Below are positions 1 to 7,066 of a stretch of 64,000 nt of DNA, one piece after another. The stretch spans positions 1,054,001-1,118,000 of the forward strand of contig NZ_JAHLPP010000001.1 of NCBI RefSeq assembly GCF_018917965.1. The letters run 5' to 3'. The notes below the pieces were generated by a model. That model saw only the letters and a program-made list of their open reading frames with translations. It ran no database searches and was not told where the DNA came from. Position numbers and translations under genes: made by a program. Position 1 is the first letter of the stretch, and every line of letters begins with the position of its first letter. The stretch is from Pseudoflavonifractor sp. MSJ-37. Lineage in GTDB: Bacteria; Bacillota; Clostridia; Oscillospirales; Oscillospiraceae.

Positions 1-47
1 GCCGAACTGTTCATCGGTCATCCGTCAGACTGATGTCTGAGGATCCC

Positions 48-3000
48 TCAGTCCTTCCAGTCAGGCGCGGCGGTCAGCTTCGTCCAGGTCTCGTGGATCT
101 CGCCCTTCCGCTGGAAATCGTGGCTGTTGGTGGCCTCTTGGACCGCCAGATGATACCAGGCGCCGGCGGGATTGTCGGGCCAGACGGTCATGCCGTCCAG
201 CAGGTCCTCCGCCGTCTCCGGCATCCGGCACAGCACATGGTTTATCAGCGTCATGGCCTCGGCCCGGGTGATGAGGTCATCCGGGCGGAAGGTCCCATCG
301 GAGCCGCTGTTGATCCAGCCCAGAGAGGCGGCCCGGACGATCTCGCTCTCCGCCCAGTGGCCGGAGATGTCCGTGAAAGCCGTCTGGCTCCCCTCCACCG
401 TGCTGGTGTCGAAGCGGGCGCAGATCGCGGCGAACTCCGCCCGGGTGATCGCGGCGTCGGGGTCGAAGCTCGCCGCACTGCGGCCCTTGATCACGCCCAG
501 CCGTGCCATAGTGGAGACCGCCGTATTGCACCAGTCCCCGGTGACCACGTCCTGGAAGCTGTTCCAGGCGGTCTCGTTCGCATCCCGGACCTCGCTCGTG
601 AGGAGCCGGTAGAAGATGGCCGCCGTCTCGGCCCGGCTGATGTTGGCCAGAGGCCGTACTGTTCCATCGGAGTAGCCCACCACATAGGCGAAGTGGTCGT
701 CTCCGTTCAGGCCGCTGGGCACCTGAGTGGCCTTCCAGCCGGCGTAGACGGTCCAGTTCCGGGTCATCTTGAGCTCGGTGACCTTCTTGGTCAGGTCCTT
801 GTCGGTGTACCAGCCAGTGAAGGTATAGCCGTCCCGGATGGGCAGCTTATCCAGCTTCACAGTGGTGGACTCCCGATAGCGCTCCTTCTCATACTCGGTG
901 CCGCCGTTGGACACATAGGTCAGATCGTAGCGGTCCGGCCGGTCATCGTCCCGGTCAGAGCCGGAGGGACGGGTGGTGGGTCGAGGGGTAGGCGTCGGTG
1001 TGGGGGTCGGTGTGGGAGTAGGAGTAGGCGTGGGCGTCGGAGTCGGAGTCGGGGTCGGGGTCGGAGTGGGCTCCGGGTCCTTATCCCCCACGACGGCCAC
1101 GAAATACAGGGTCGCCTGATCGTCCACCCAGTCCTCAGGGGTGGTCATCCGATCCAGCTCGGCGTACCCATAGGCGGTGTCCACCTTCAGGCAGACGCCC
1201 GTCTCCACCACATAGATCTGTTCCCAGCCCTTCAGCTCCTGACCAGTCGGCAGAGGCTTCAGGAGCGCCTCGTCCGGGGTGGTGATGGTCTTGGCATCAT
1301 CGTCCGAGGTCAGGGAGGCGGTGTAGACCTCCTCCATCTTCCCCATCTCCCCGGTCTCATAGAAGACAGTGGTGATGGTCTTTCGCGCTTCCTCCACCTT
1401 TTCGAAGGTATAGGTATAGGTGGCGTAGTCGTTCTGGGGGCGGGTCATAGCCTCTTCATCGTCCCAGGAGCCGCCCTGCCAGCCCTCAGCGGCCACAGGG
1501 TCAGGGATCTCCTTGGTGCCCATGGTAGCGCCCTTCCGGACGACGACCCGGCGGGTGGTCGAGCCATCCTCGAAGGTACCGCCGATCACCTGGAAGGTGA
1601 TCAGCACGGTCTCCACATCCTCACCGGAGCCGCACTTCACCTTAAAGGTGTCGATGCTTGTGGCGGCGGGGGCCTCCCAACGCTCCTTCGCTTCGTTCCA
1701 GGTCAGGTCATACTTCACATCGGCGATGGTGATGGGATGGTCGGTACCGGTCTCCTTGTTGTAGGCCATGGCGTACACATAGCCGTACATGGTCACTTCG
1801 CAGGTATAGGTACCATTCTTCTCTTCGACTTCGCCGATCTCATAGCTGTCCGGCAGGATACCGAAGGACTTCCTCTCATGGCCGGAGCCCTCGGTGACGC
1901 ACTCCACCACATAGCTGGTGGCCAGTTCCGTGTCCACAGGGGGTCTGGGGGCCTCTTTCTTGGGGAAGGTATAGATATAGGTCACATTCTCCGTCAGCGG
2001 GGTCTTCGTGTCCGGTTCCTTATTCCAGCTGCCAGGGGCAGTCGCTCCATCCGCAGGTGTCATACCATACGGTACCTTCGTAGCGGGCAGAGTCTCGCCT
2101 TCCGTCAGGGTCACGGTCTTATCGTCGCTGGTATCATCGGACCAGGTGCCGTTCACGATCTTGAAGGTGACGGTGATGGTCTTGGCAGGGGGCTCCGCAT
2201 CGAAGGTGTAGGTATAGGTGGTGTCCTTGGTCAGCGCCGTATCGGCCTTTGGCTCCACCTTCCACTTACCGGTGGTCTGGGCGTAGCCTTTCTCCGCCGT
2301 CATGCCAGAGGGGATCTGGCCGTCGGTCAGCTTGCCGTCCAGCACTGTCACGGCTTTGTCGGTGCTCGTTCCATCCGCCCACTTACCGTACTTGATCTGG
2401 AAGGTGGCGGTCCAGGCGGTCAGGCCCACGCTGGGAGACTCGTCCAGCAGGGTGCTGGTATCCCGACCGTCCTTCTTGTAGCCGGTCAGACCAGCCTTGC
2501 TGTCGGCAGTATCATTGGTGGGATAGATGTTGGTGCCGGACTGCCAGCCGGTATAGCTGGTATCAGGCTTGATGGGGATGGTGACGATCAGCTTCTTGCC
2601 GGAGTAGGTCGTCTCTCCATCTTCCGTTTTCGTGGTGACGGCGTTGGCGCTGTGATCGAAGCCGGTGACGGTCACCGTTTTGCCGTTCTTAAAGGCCGTC
2701 AGGCCTGCATCTTTCGGCTCGTCCCAAGAATAGTTTCCATCCGTATCCTTGCCCGTGACATCTGCGGTCTGCACGGTCACGTCCCCATCCCCAAACTGGA
2801 AGTACTCGGACAGGGTATCGGTGAGGACCGTCTTAGCACCGGCCTCCACGGTGTTCCCGGTGATCTCATTCGAGATCGTCTCGAACACGTTCCGGAGCTC
2901 CGCCGCGTCGGCGGCGGTCATGTAGTAGGCGCCATTTCCAGCAGGGTCCCCATACTTATCCATGCTCTCCGCCCCAGGGTAGTTGGAGGACACATAGTTC

Positions 3001-4040
3001 ATGTAGCTGGTCGTGTCTTTGCCCGGATTGCCGCCGAACACGCCTACCGTGAACACCTTGGTCCCGGCAGCCTTCATGCCCTTGGCGGCCTTGATCGCCG
3101 CATTTGCGACTTCATTTTCAAATTGGTCCCCGCTGGTGGGTACGCCGTCCGTGAACATCACGACGACCTTGCCGACGTTCTCATCCTCACGGCCTTTTCC
3201 CGTGAGCTGACTTTGGGCCAGCTCCATGCCCTTATCAGACTGGGTAGCGCCTGCCGGTCCGAGGGCATCGACCGCATCCTTCAGTGCTTTCTGGCCGGTC
3301 TTGGCGTTGGTCAGCTCCTTCACGACCTGGGAGTAGTTGTAGGTGTATATCATATCCCGGTAGGTATCGCTGCCGACTTTATCCGTCTTTTTTCCGGCGA
3401 ACTTCACGATGCTGATATCATGTTCCACCGTGTCCGTGGCCTTGCCCGCCACGCTGTCGATGAAGCCCTTGACCGCCGTTTTCAGGGCCGCCAGCTTCTT
3501 CTCCGTGGTCTTGACGTACAGAGTCCCAGTATAGGCCGTGTCAGAGGAACTCTTGACCTTATCGCCCAGCTGCTTCCACTGCCTCCCCTGGCCAGTCCAG
3601 TACCACAGGTAGTAGTCCGGATCGGACCATCCATCCTTTCCCGTCCGGACCTGACGATAAACGTTATCGCTGATCTGATAGTAATATTCCTTACCTCTGA
3701 CGTCATCATAGCTCCACGTCGTCTTGTTGGAGACGGCCGTATAGCTGGTGATGTTCTCGTCCATGGACCCGGACACGTCCAGTACCAACACGATGTCCAG
3801 CGGCTTCGTGCCGGAGGTGACGGTCACGTCCTTCGTCACATAGGCCTCCATGGTGAGGGCATAGTCCCCATTCTCATCCTGGGAGACCGATTTCGTGATA
3901 TGGACCGGTCCGTCATCCTTGATGACGTCACGCACGGCCTGAGACGCAGGCGTCTCGTCCGTGGCCGCCGCCAGGGGCGCCGGTGTCATGGTCAGCAGCA
4001 TACTCAGAGAAAGCGCCGCTGACAGCAAGCGTTTTTTCAT
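48..4040 (-). CDS. Large exported surface protein: VWA domain, repeated beta modules, Pro-Thr linker, three C-terminal SLH domains
   Basis: This 1330-residue protein is probably a cell-wall-anchored adhesin-like protein. A signal peptide occupies about residues 1-26 (MKK, hydrophobic core, AAA). A von Willebrand factor A domain follows, with the MIDAS motif DVSGS at residues 88-92 and a later FTDG strand. Several related modules of about 65 residues (each ending in a TYxYTF-like strand) cover roughly 550-950 and resemble SHIRT/Listeria-Bacteroides-repeat adhesin modules. A long Pro-Thr linker near 1010-1045 leads to one Listeria-Bacteroides-type repeat (GYTFTGWYTD) and then three SLH motifs, which bind secondary cell-wall polymer. 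The start has an AAGGAGG site. It lies 93 bp downstream of the degenerate recombinase with no visible promoter of its own, so expression probably depends on the invertible promoter at about 5.07 kb. The ligand is unknown. Confidence 0.9.
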   Translation of the reverse strand: MKKRLLSAALSLSMLLTMTPAPLAAATDETPASQAVRDVIKDDGPVHITKSVSQDENGDYALTMEAYVTKDVTVTSGTKPLDIVLVLDVSGSMDENITSYTAVSNKTTWSYDDVRGKEYYYQISDNVYRQVRTGKDGWSDPDYYLWYWTGQGRQWKQLGDKVKSSSDTAYTGTLYVKTTEKKLAALKTAVKGFIDSVAGKATDTVEHDISIVKFAGKKTDKVGSDTYRDMIYTYNYSQVVKELTNAKTGQKALKDAVDALGPAGATQSDKGMELAQSQLTGKGREDENVGKVVVMFTDGVPTSGDQFENEVANAAIKAAKGMKAAGTKVFTVGVFGGNPGKDTTSYMNYVSSNYPGAESMDKYGDPAGNGAYYMTAADAAELRNVFETISNEITGNTVEAGAKTVLTDTLSEYFQFGDGDVTVQTADVTGKDTDGNYSWDEPKDAGLTAFKNGKTVTVTGFDHSANAVTTKTEDGETTYSGKKLIVTIPIKPDTSYTGWQSGTNIYPTNDTADSKAGLTGYKKDGRDTSTLLDESPSVGLTAWTATFQIKYGKWADGTSTDKAVTVLDGKLTDGQIPSGMTAEKGYAQTTGKWKVEPKADTALTKDTTYTYTFDAEPPAKTITVTFKIVNGTWSDDTSDDKTVTLTEGETLPATKVPYGMTPADGATAPGSWNKEPDTKTPLTENVTYIYTFPKKEAPRPPVDTELATSYVVECVTEGSGHERKSFGILPDSYEIGEVEEKNGTYTCEVTMYGYVYAMAYNKETGTDHPITIADVKYDLTWNEAKERWEAPAATSIDTFKVKCGSGEDVETVLITFQVIGGTFEDGSTTRRVVVRKGATMGTKEIPDPVAAEGWQGGSWDDEEAMTRPQNDYATYTYTFEKVEEARKTITTVFYETGEMGKMEEVYTASLTSDDDAKTITTPDEALLKPLPTGQELKGWEQIYVVETGVCLKVDTAYGYAELDRMTTPEDWVDDQATLYFVAVVGDKDPEPTPTPTPTPTPTPTPTPTPTPTPTPTPTPRPTTRPSGSDRDDDRPDRYDLTYVSNGGTEYEKERYRESTTVKLDKLPIRDGYTFTGWYTDKDLTKKVTELKMTRNWTVYAGWKATQVPSGLNGDDHFAYVVGYSDGTVRPLANISRAETAAIFYRLLTSEVRDANETAWNSFQDVVTGDWCNTAVSTMARLGVIKGRSAASFDPDAAITRAEFAAICARFDTSTVEGSQTAFTDISGHWAESEIVRAASLGWINSGSDGTFRPDDLITRAEAMTLINHVLCRMPETAEDLLDGMTVWPDNPAGAWYHLAVQEATNSHDFQRKGEIHETWTKLTAAPDWKD
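985..1070 (-). repeat. Pro-Thr coding tandem repeat
   Basis: This is a 6-bp-period, purine/pyrimidine-biased repeat that encodes (PT)n in the surface protein. It forms the linker between the adhesive modules and the wall-binding end. Its perfect short period makes it prone to length variation by slippage, which stays in frame only in steps of three bases. Confidence 0.85.
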
Positions 4041-4133
4041 GTTCCTTCCTCCTTGTTTCGGTATTCCACGTGAGATCTGCGGCCCGGGGACATCTCCGCC
4101 GGACGGCCGGCCGCGCCGCCGTCTGCGGGTGGT

Positions 4134-4985
4134 TCATAGGGCGCTCACCCCCTTTCCGCCGTGGCTCTCCCAGCCCACGAGTTGCTGTTCCCGCTCCAGC
4201 ATCCGGTCGTAGCTCCGCTCCACCAGGATGGAGATGTCCTCCCAGATGCCGTCCCGGGTGCTCTGGCAGAGCTTCCGCAGACAGCGGGGCGTGGCCTTCT
4301 CCGGGTCCACCCGGGCGTCCCGGCACAGGGTCTGGATCGCGGCGGTCACATGGGAGCGGTTCATGGGCCGTCCGCTCCGGGTGATGAACACGGGGCCGCT
4401 CAGCACCCCTTCCCGCTGGATATAATCCACCAGCTCTGCCTGGAGGCAGGCCGGGATCCTCCGTTCCACGCCGGCGGCGGACACCCGGCCCGCCGCCACG
4501 GCCTCCGCGGTCAGCAGAGGCAGGTCCAGCAGGTTCAGCCCCAGCACGCCGAACACCTTGATCAGCAGATAGGGCTTCTCCCGTTCCAGCGCCTTGGCCG
4601 TGGAGAGGAGCCGCAGGTATTCCCGCCGCTCCAGCTCCGGCTGGACAGCGCTCTCCCCTTTCAGCCGACTGTCGATCTGGAGCTCCCGGTGGCCGTGATG
4701 CTCCAGATAGGTGTTGGCCGCGGCCAGATAGCTGTTCACCGTGCCCGGCGTATAGCCGTCCTCCAGCAGGGCCCGCTGGATCCGCTCCAGGGTCCCCCGC
4801 CGGATCCGCTCCCCCTCCGGGAGCAGGCGGCAGATCTTGTTCAGGCTCCGCCGGTAGGTCCGGATGGTCTCTTCCGTGCGGCCCTTCTCCTCCAGGTCCC
4901 GCAGGAACGCCTCGATCCGCTCCGGAGAGAGGGCGACGCCGCCGGTCTCCGCTGGACGCTCCGCTATAGCCTGTCCTACTGACAT
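4134..4985 (-). CDS. Degenerate tyrosine-recombinase-like protein (catalytic residues lost)
   Basis: This 283-residue protein has the tyrosine-recombinase layout: an N-terminal SAM-like core-binding domain (about 20-105) and a C-terminal catalytic-like domain. The box-I arginine expected in GLRxSEL is Asn151 (GLNLLDL). In box II, where HxLRH is expected, it reads R-C-L-R-K (234-238), so His is gone and only one Arg remains. A Tyr at 259 is not in a convincing catalytic setting. It is probably a non-catalytic paralogue, perhaps a directionality or regulatory partner of the intact recombinase at 5425-6270. The start at 4985 has GGAGGG 7 bases upstream, and the left inverted repeat of the switch lies directly beyond that site. 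It is the first gene read from the invertible promoter. Confidence 0.75.
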   Translation of the reverse strand: MSVGQAIAERPAETGGVALSPERIEAFLRDLEEKGRTEETIRTYRRSLNKICRLLPEGERIRRGTLERIQRALLEDGYTPGTVNSYLAAANTYLEHHGHRELQIDSRLKGESAVQPELERREYLRLLSTAKALEREKPYLLIKVFGVLGLNLLDLPLLTAEAVAAGRVSAAGVERRIPACLQAELVDYIQREGVLSGPVFITRSGRPMNRSHVTAAIQTLCRDARVDPEKATPRCLRKLCQSTRDGIWEDISILVERSYDRMLEREQQLVGWESHGGKGVSAL

Positions 4986-5001
4986 CTCGATCCCTCCAGT
5001 C

Positions 5002-5018
5002 ACCAAATCAACATTTCG
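5002..5018 (+). repeat. Left inverted repeat of the switch
   Basis: The sequence ACCAAATCAACATTTCG is the exact reverse complement of 5402-5418. It has internal dyad symmetry (AAAT-CAAC-ATTT), as expected for a tyrosine-recombinase core site with two binding arms. It lies in the 5' leader of the degenerate recombinase gene, just upstream of its ribosome binding site. Confidence 0.85.
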
Positions 5019-5066
5019 ACGTAAAAGGCCGCCGGAAGGACGGCTGTGGCCCCGTTACATATCCTT

Positions 5067-5095
5067 ATTTTAACAGGATCTATATGGAAATGCAA
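5067..5095 (-). promoter_or_regulatory. Promoter inside the invertible segment, facing the surface-protein operon
   Basis: On the minus strand this reads TTGCAT, 17 bases, TAAAAT. Transcription would start near 5060, cross the left inverted repeat and enter the gene starting at 4985. If the segment inverted, the promoter would point right, antisense to the recombinase at 5425-6270. Confidence 0.7.
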
Positions 5096-5130
5096 GGAGG
5101 ATCTGATCCTCAGGGCATACGGAGACAGAC

Positions 5131-5154
5131 CGCAAAAAAAGACGATTTTTTGCG
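5131..5154. other. A/T-rich hairpin in the invertible segment
   Basis: CGCAAAAAA and TTTTTTGCG form a 9-bp perfect dyad around a 6-base loop. It could be part of a terminator or a protein-binding site; the sequence does not decide. Confidence 0.4.
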
Positions 5155-5166
5155 GCCCGGCTTTTT

Positions 5167-5211
5167 GCGGCCTTTCGGCCCCGGGGACGGGGACGGAGGG
5201 CCGCTTTTTTT
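5167..5211 (+). terminator. Possible rho-independent terminator in the invertible segment
   Basis: GCGGCC (5167-5172) can pair with GGCCGC (5199-5204), followed by seven T. It faces right, opposite to the promoter at 5067-5095. After inversion it would face the surface-protein operon and could block read-through from the recombinase gene. The stem is short and the loop long. Confidence 0.4.
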
Positions 5212-5401
5212 ATCCCGGCGATCTCTGCCTGAACGTGCCGATATCGGTCATATACCGAAAAAATCGGACGTCATCGACGGAAAAAGTGCCTATGAAACTT
5301 CGAATATCCATATCCTGGAAATCATAGACTATACAGACGGTACAGGCCGGGCCGGGTCCGGTCCCATGCCGCCCGGGCCCATAGTACGAGCGAGACCGGG
5401 A

Positions 5402-5418
5402 CGAAATGTTGATTTGGT
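5402..5418 (-). repeat. Right inverted repeat of the switch
   Basis: The sequence CGAAATGTTGATTTGGT is the exact inverted copy of 5002-5018. It lies 6 bp beyond the stop codon of the intact tyrosine recombinase. Confidence 0.85.
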
Positions 5419-5424
5419 CCGCCT

Positions 5425-6270
5425 CTAGGACACCAGCTCCAGACGGTCCAGCTGTCTGGCATGCTCCCGTCCAGAGCCGATCAGGTAGATCCGGGTGGTC
5501 TCGATGCTGGAGTGGCCCAGCACATCGGCCAACTTCACGATGTCCCGGCTGGCCCGGTAGAACGTGGCGGCGAACAGGTGCCGCAGGTTATGGGGGAACA
5601 CCCGGCTGGGCTCCACCCCCGCGTGACGGCACAGGCCCTTCATCTCCGCCCAGATCTGGCGGCGTCCCAAGCGTTTCCCGCTTCCGGTGAGGAATATCTC
5701 GCCGGAAGCGGTCTTTTGTTTTTTGGCGTATTTCAGGAGCTTGCGGCAGAGCTTCCCCGGCAGGAGGATCGTGCGGACCTTGCCCTTCAGCACGATCTCC
5801 GCACGGCCCTCCCGGGCGGCCTCTACCGGGATATAGCGGGCCTCGCTCACCCGGATCCCGGCGGAGCAGAGGGTCTCCATCACCAGAGCCAGCCGCTCCC
5901 GGCCCAGGGCCCGGGCGGTCTCCACCAGACGCCGGTATCCGGCCCGGTCCAGCTCCCGGCCGGGCTCCCGGAACATCCGCCGCTGGATGCGCAGGTAGTG
6001 GACCCGGCAGTCCGTCCATCCCAGCCAGGCGAACAGGCTGTGGACCGCCGCCAGCATGGAATTGACCGTCACGGCGGCATGGCCCTCCTCCCGGAGCTGG
6101 TCCTTCCAGCGGGACACCGCCTCCCGGTCCACCGGCCGGCCGCCCAGCCATCCGTAGAACCGTTCCGTATCCCGCAGATATTTCTCGATGGTACCGGGGC
6201 TGCGTTCCTCCCGGTGCAGATAAGCGCGGAACCCTGTCATCTGAACACGCGTCAGCTGATGCATCTCCAT
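5425..6270 (-). CDS. Tyrosine recombinase (probable invertase of the adjacent switch)
   Basis: This 281-residue protein has all catalytic residues of the tyrosine recombinase family: Arg140 (SAGIRVSE), Lys164 in the beta-hairpin (LKGKVR), His227 and Arg230 in PHNLRH, His253 (LGHSS) and Tyr262 (TTRIY). The N-terminal SAM-like domain covers about 5-90. The start at 6270 was chosen because AAGGAG precedes it by 7 bases; an upstream in-frame extension looks non-coding. The size suits stand-alone invertases of the XerC/D-like class, which lack an arm-binding domain. Its position next to the 17-bp inverted repeats argues that it flips the 383-bp segment. It has a paralogue with degraded catalytic residues on the other side of the element. 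Confidence 0.88.
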   Translation of the reverse strand: MEMHQLTRVQMTGFRAYLHREERSPGTIEKYLRDTERFYGWLGGRPVDREAVSRWKDQLREEGHAAVTVNSMLAAVHSLFAWLGWTDCRVHYLRIQRRMFREPGRELDRAGYRRLVETARALGRERLALVMETLCSAGIRVSEARYIPVEAAREGRAEIVLKGKVRTILLPGKLCRKLLKYAKKQKTASGEIFLTGSGKRLGRRQIWAEMKGLCRHAGVEPSRVFPHNLRHLFAATFYRASRDIVKLADVLGHSSIETTRIYLIGSGREHARQLDRLELVS

Positions 6271-6294
6271 GATCGAACTCCTTGTCTTATTGTG

Positions 6295-6310
6295 CGGACC
6301 ATATCGTCCG
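6295..6310. promoter_or_regulatory. Short dyad upstream of the recombinase gene
   Basis: CGGAC and GTCCG form an interrupted palindrome about 25 bp upstream of the recombinase start. It could be an operator or leader hairpin. Nothing else supports a role. Confidence 0.25.
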
Positions 6311-6421
6311 CCGGTGGCGGGTGCTGTCATCGTAGTATGGCACCGTGGGCGGGGATCGTATCCATCCGTCCCTGTCCGCGGGAGGGACGGGACGGCTCCA
6401 GCCTCAAAAAACGCAAAAAGC

Positions 6422-6454
6422 GCCCGGATATGCCAAACAACAGCATATCCGGGC
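6422..6454 (-). terminator. Strong hairpin downstream of the GuaA-like gene
   Basis: A 12-bp perfect stem (GCCCGGATATGC with GCATATCCGGGC, 9-base loop) is followed on the minus strand by T-rich sequence. It separates the GuaA-like gene from the recombinase gene. Confidence 0.75.
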
Positions 6455-6487
6455 ACTTGCCGGAGATCGTATGACGTCGCACAAATG

Positions 6488-6527
6488 AAAACGGACGCGG
6501 CCGCTCGATGCGCGGCGCGTCCGTTTT
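6488..6527 (-). terminator. Terminator of the GuaA-like gene
   Basis: The arms AAAACGGACGCG and CGCGTCCGTTTT pair perfectly. It sits about 45 bp past the stop codon at 6570, so it is the first of two terminators in tandem. Confidence 0.75.
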
Positions 6528-6569
6528 TGCTCCCCGCTGATAACGGGACCGGGGCCGTCCCTATGAAGG

Positions 6570-6917
6570 TCAGGCGCACGGCTCCGCGCCGCAGATCCCC
6601 AGCACGAAATTGGCCAGGGTCTGGCGGCGCTCCTCCGGGTCCTCCGGCCAGGGCAGGTCCCCCCTGTGGTCCGCCAGGAGCACCGGGACCGGGGCGTTAT
6701 AGACCTCATCGGCCACATCCATCTCCACGCCGTCCACCATCCGGTCCGGGCCGCCGTTGACGATCACGCCCTTCACGTCCGGGATGGCGGCCAGCTCCTC
6801 TGCCGTGATGGTGTGGGGGCGGAGCAAACAGGCCACCCCCAGCGCCCCGATCTCGTCCAGCAGGCGCTGGTTCTCCCGGCTGCCCAGGTCCAGTACTACG
6901 ATCGTATCCCGCTTCAT
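6570..6917 (-). CDS. Short GMP-synthase glutamine-amidotransferase-like protein, catalytic centre missing
   Basis: This 115-residue protein begins like the GATase domain of GuaA (VVLDLGSRENQ, then RPHTITAEEL and VIVNGGPDRM). It ends like that domain's last helix (LANFVLGICG matches the LKNFVFGVC region). The roughly 80-100 residues that carry the nucleophile Cys and the His/Glu pair are absent. It therefore cannot be a normal amidotransferase. The ribosome binding site (GGAGGAG) and terminators are intact, so it may be a conserved shortened family, or a gene that suffered an in-frame deletion. Confidence 0.65.
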   Translation of the reverse strand: MKRDTIVVLDLGSRENQRLLDEIGALGVACLLRPHTITAEELAAIPDVKGVIVNGGPDRMVDGVEMDVADEVYNAPVPVLLADHRGDLPWPEDPEERRQTLANFVLGICGAEPCA

Positions 6918-6988
6918 CTCGTCTCCTCCATTCCGATATGTTCCGGCATCATCTTACCATACTTCTCCCCTCCCCCGCAAGGCGGGGC

Positions 6989-7017
6989 TTGCGCCAGTCG
7001 GAAAGAACTGGTATGCT
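6989..7017 (+). promoter_or_regulatory. Promoter of the DUF2130 gene
   Basis: The sequence is TTGCGC, 17 bases, TATGCT, ending about 50 bp upstream of the start codon at 7067. Confidence 0.6.
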
Positions 7018-7066
7018 CTACCTATATGCGATCGATCGATAAAACAGATGAGGAAGGATGAGCGTC

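Larger units (their letters stand above)
5002..5418. other. Putative invertible promoter element (phase-variation switch)
   Basis: Two perfect 17-bp inverted repeats (5002-5018 and 5402-5418) bound 383 bp that carry one good sigma-A promoter facing left. The element sits between an intact tyrosine recombinase and the first gene of a surface-protein operon, which is the usual arrangement of recombinase-controlled ON/OFF switches in Clostridia. The orientation given here would be ON for the leftward operon. No long open reading frame inside is supported by a ribosome binding site and family similarity. Inversion itself is inferred, not seen. Confidence 0.75.

Noticed and set aside
985-1070. Short tandem repeat considered as a CRISPR array or minisatellite
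   Set aside because: The period is 6 bp with no spacers and it translates in frame to a Pro-Thr linker.
33-4022. A long open frame on the plus strand opposite the surface-protein gene
   Set aside because: It has no ribosome binding site, low-complexity Gly/His/Val/Leu translation and no family resemblance. It is an antisense shadow caused by codon bias in a GC-rich gene.
5046-5428. Plus-strand open frames within the invertible segment
   Set aside because: They lack family resemblance, cross one recombination repeat, and are better explained as non-coding promoter DNA.
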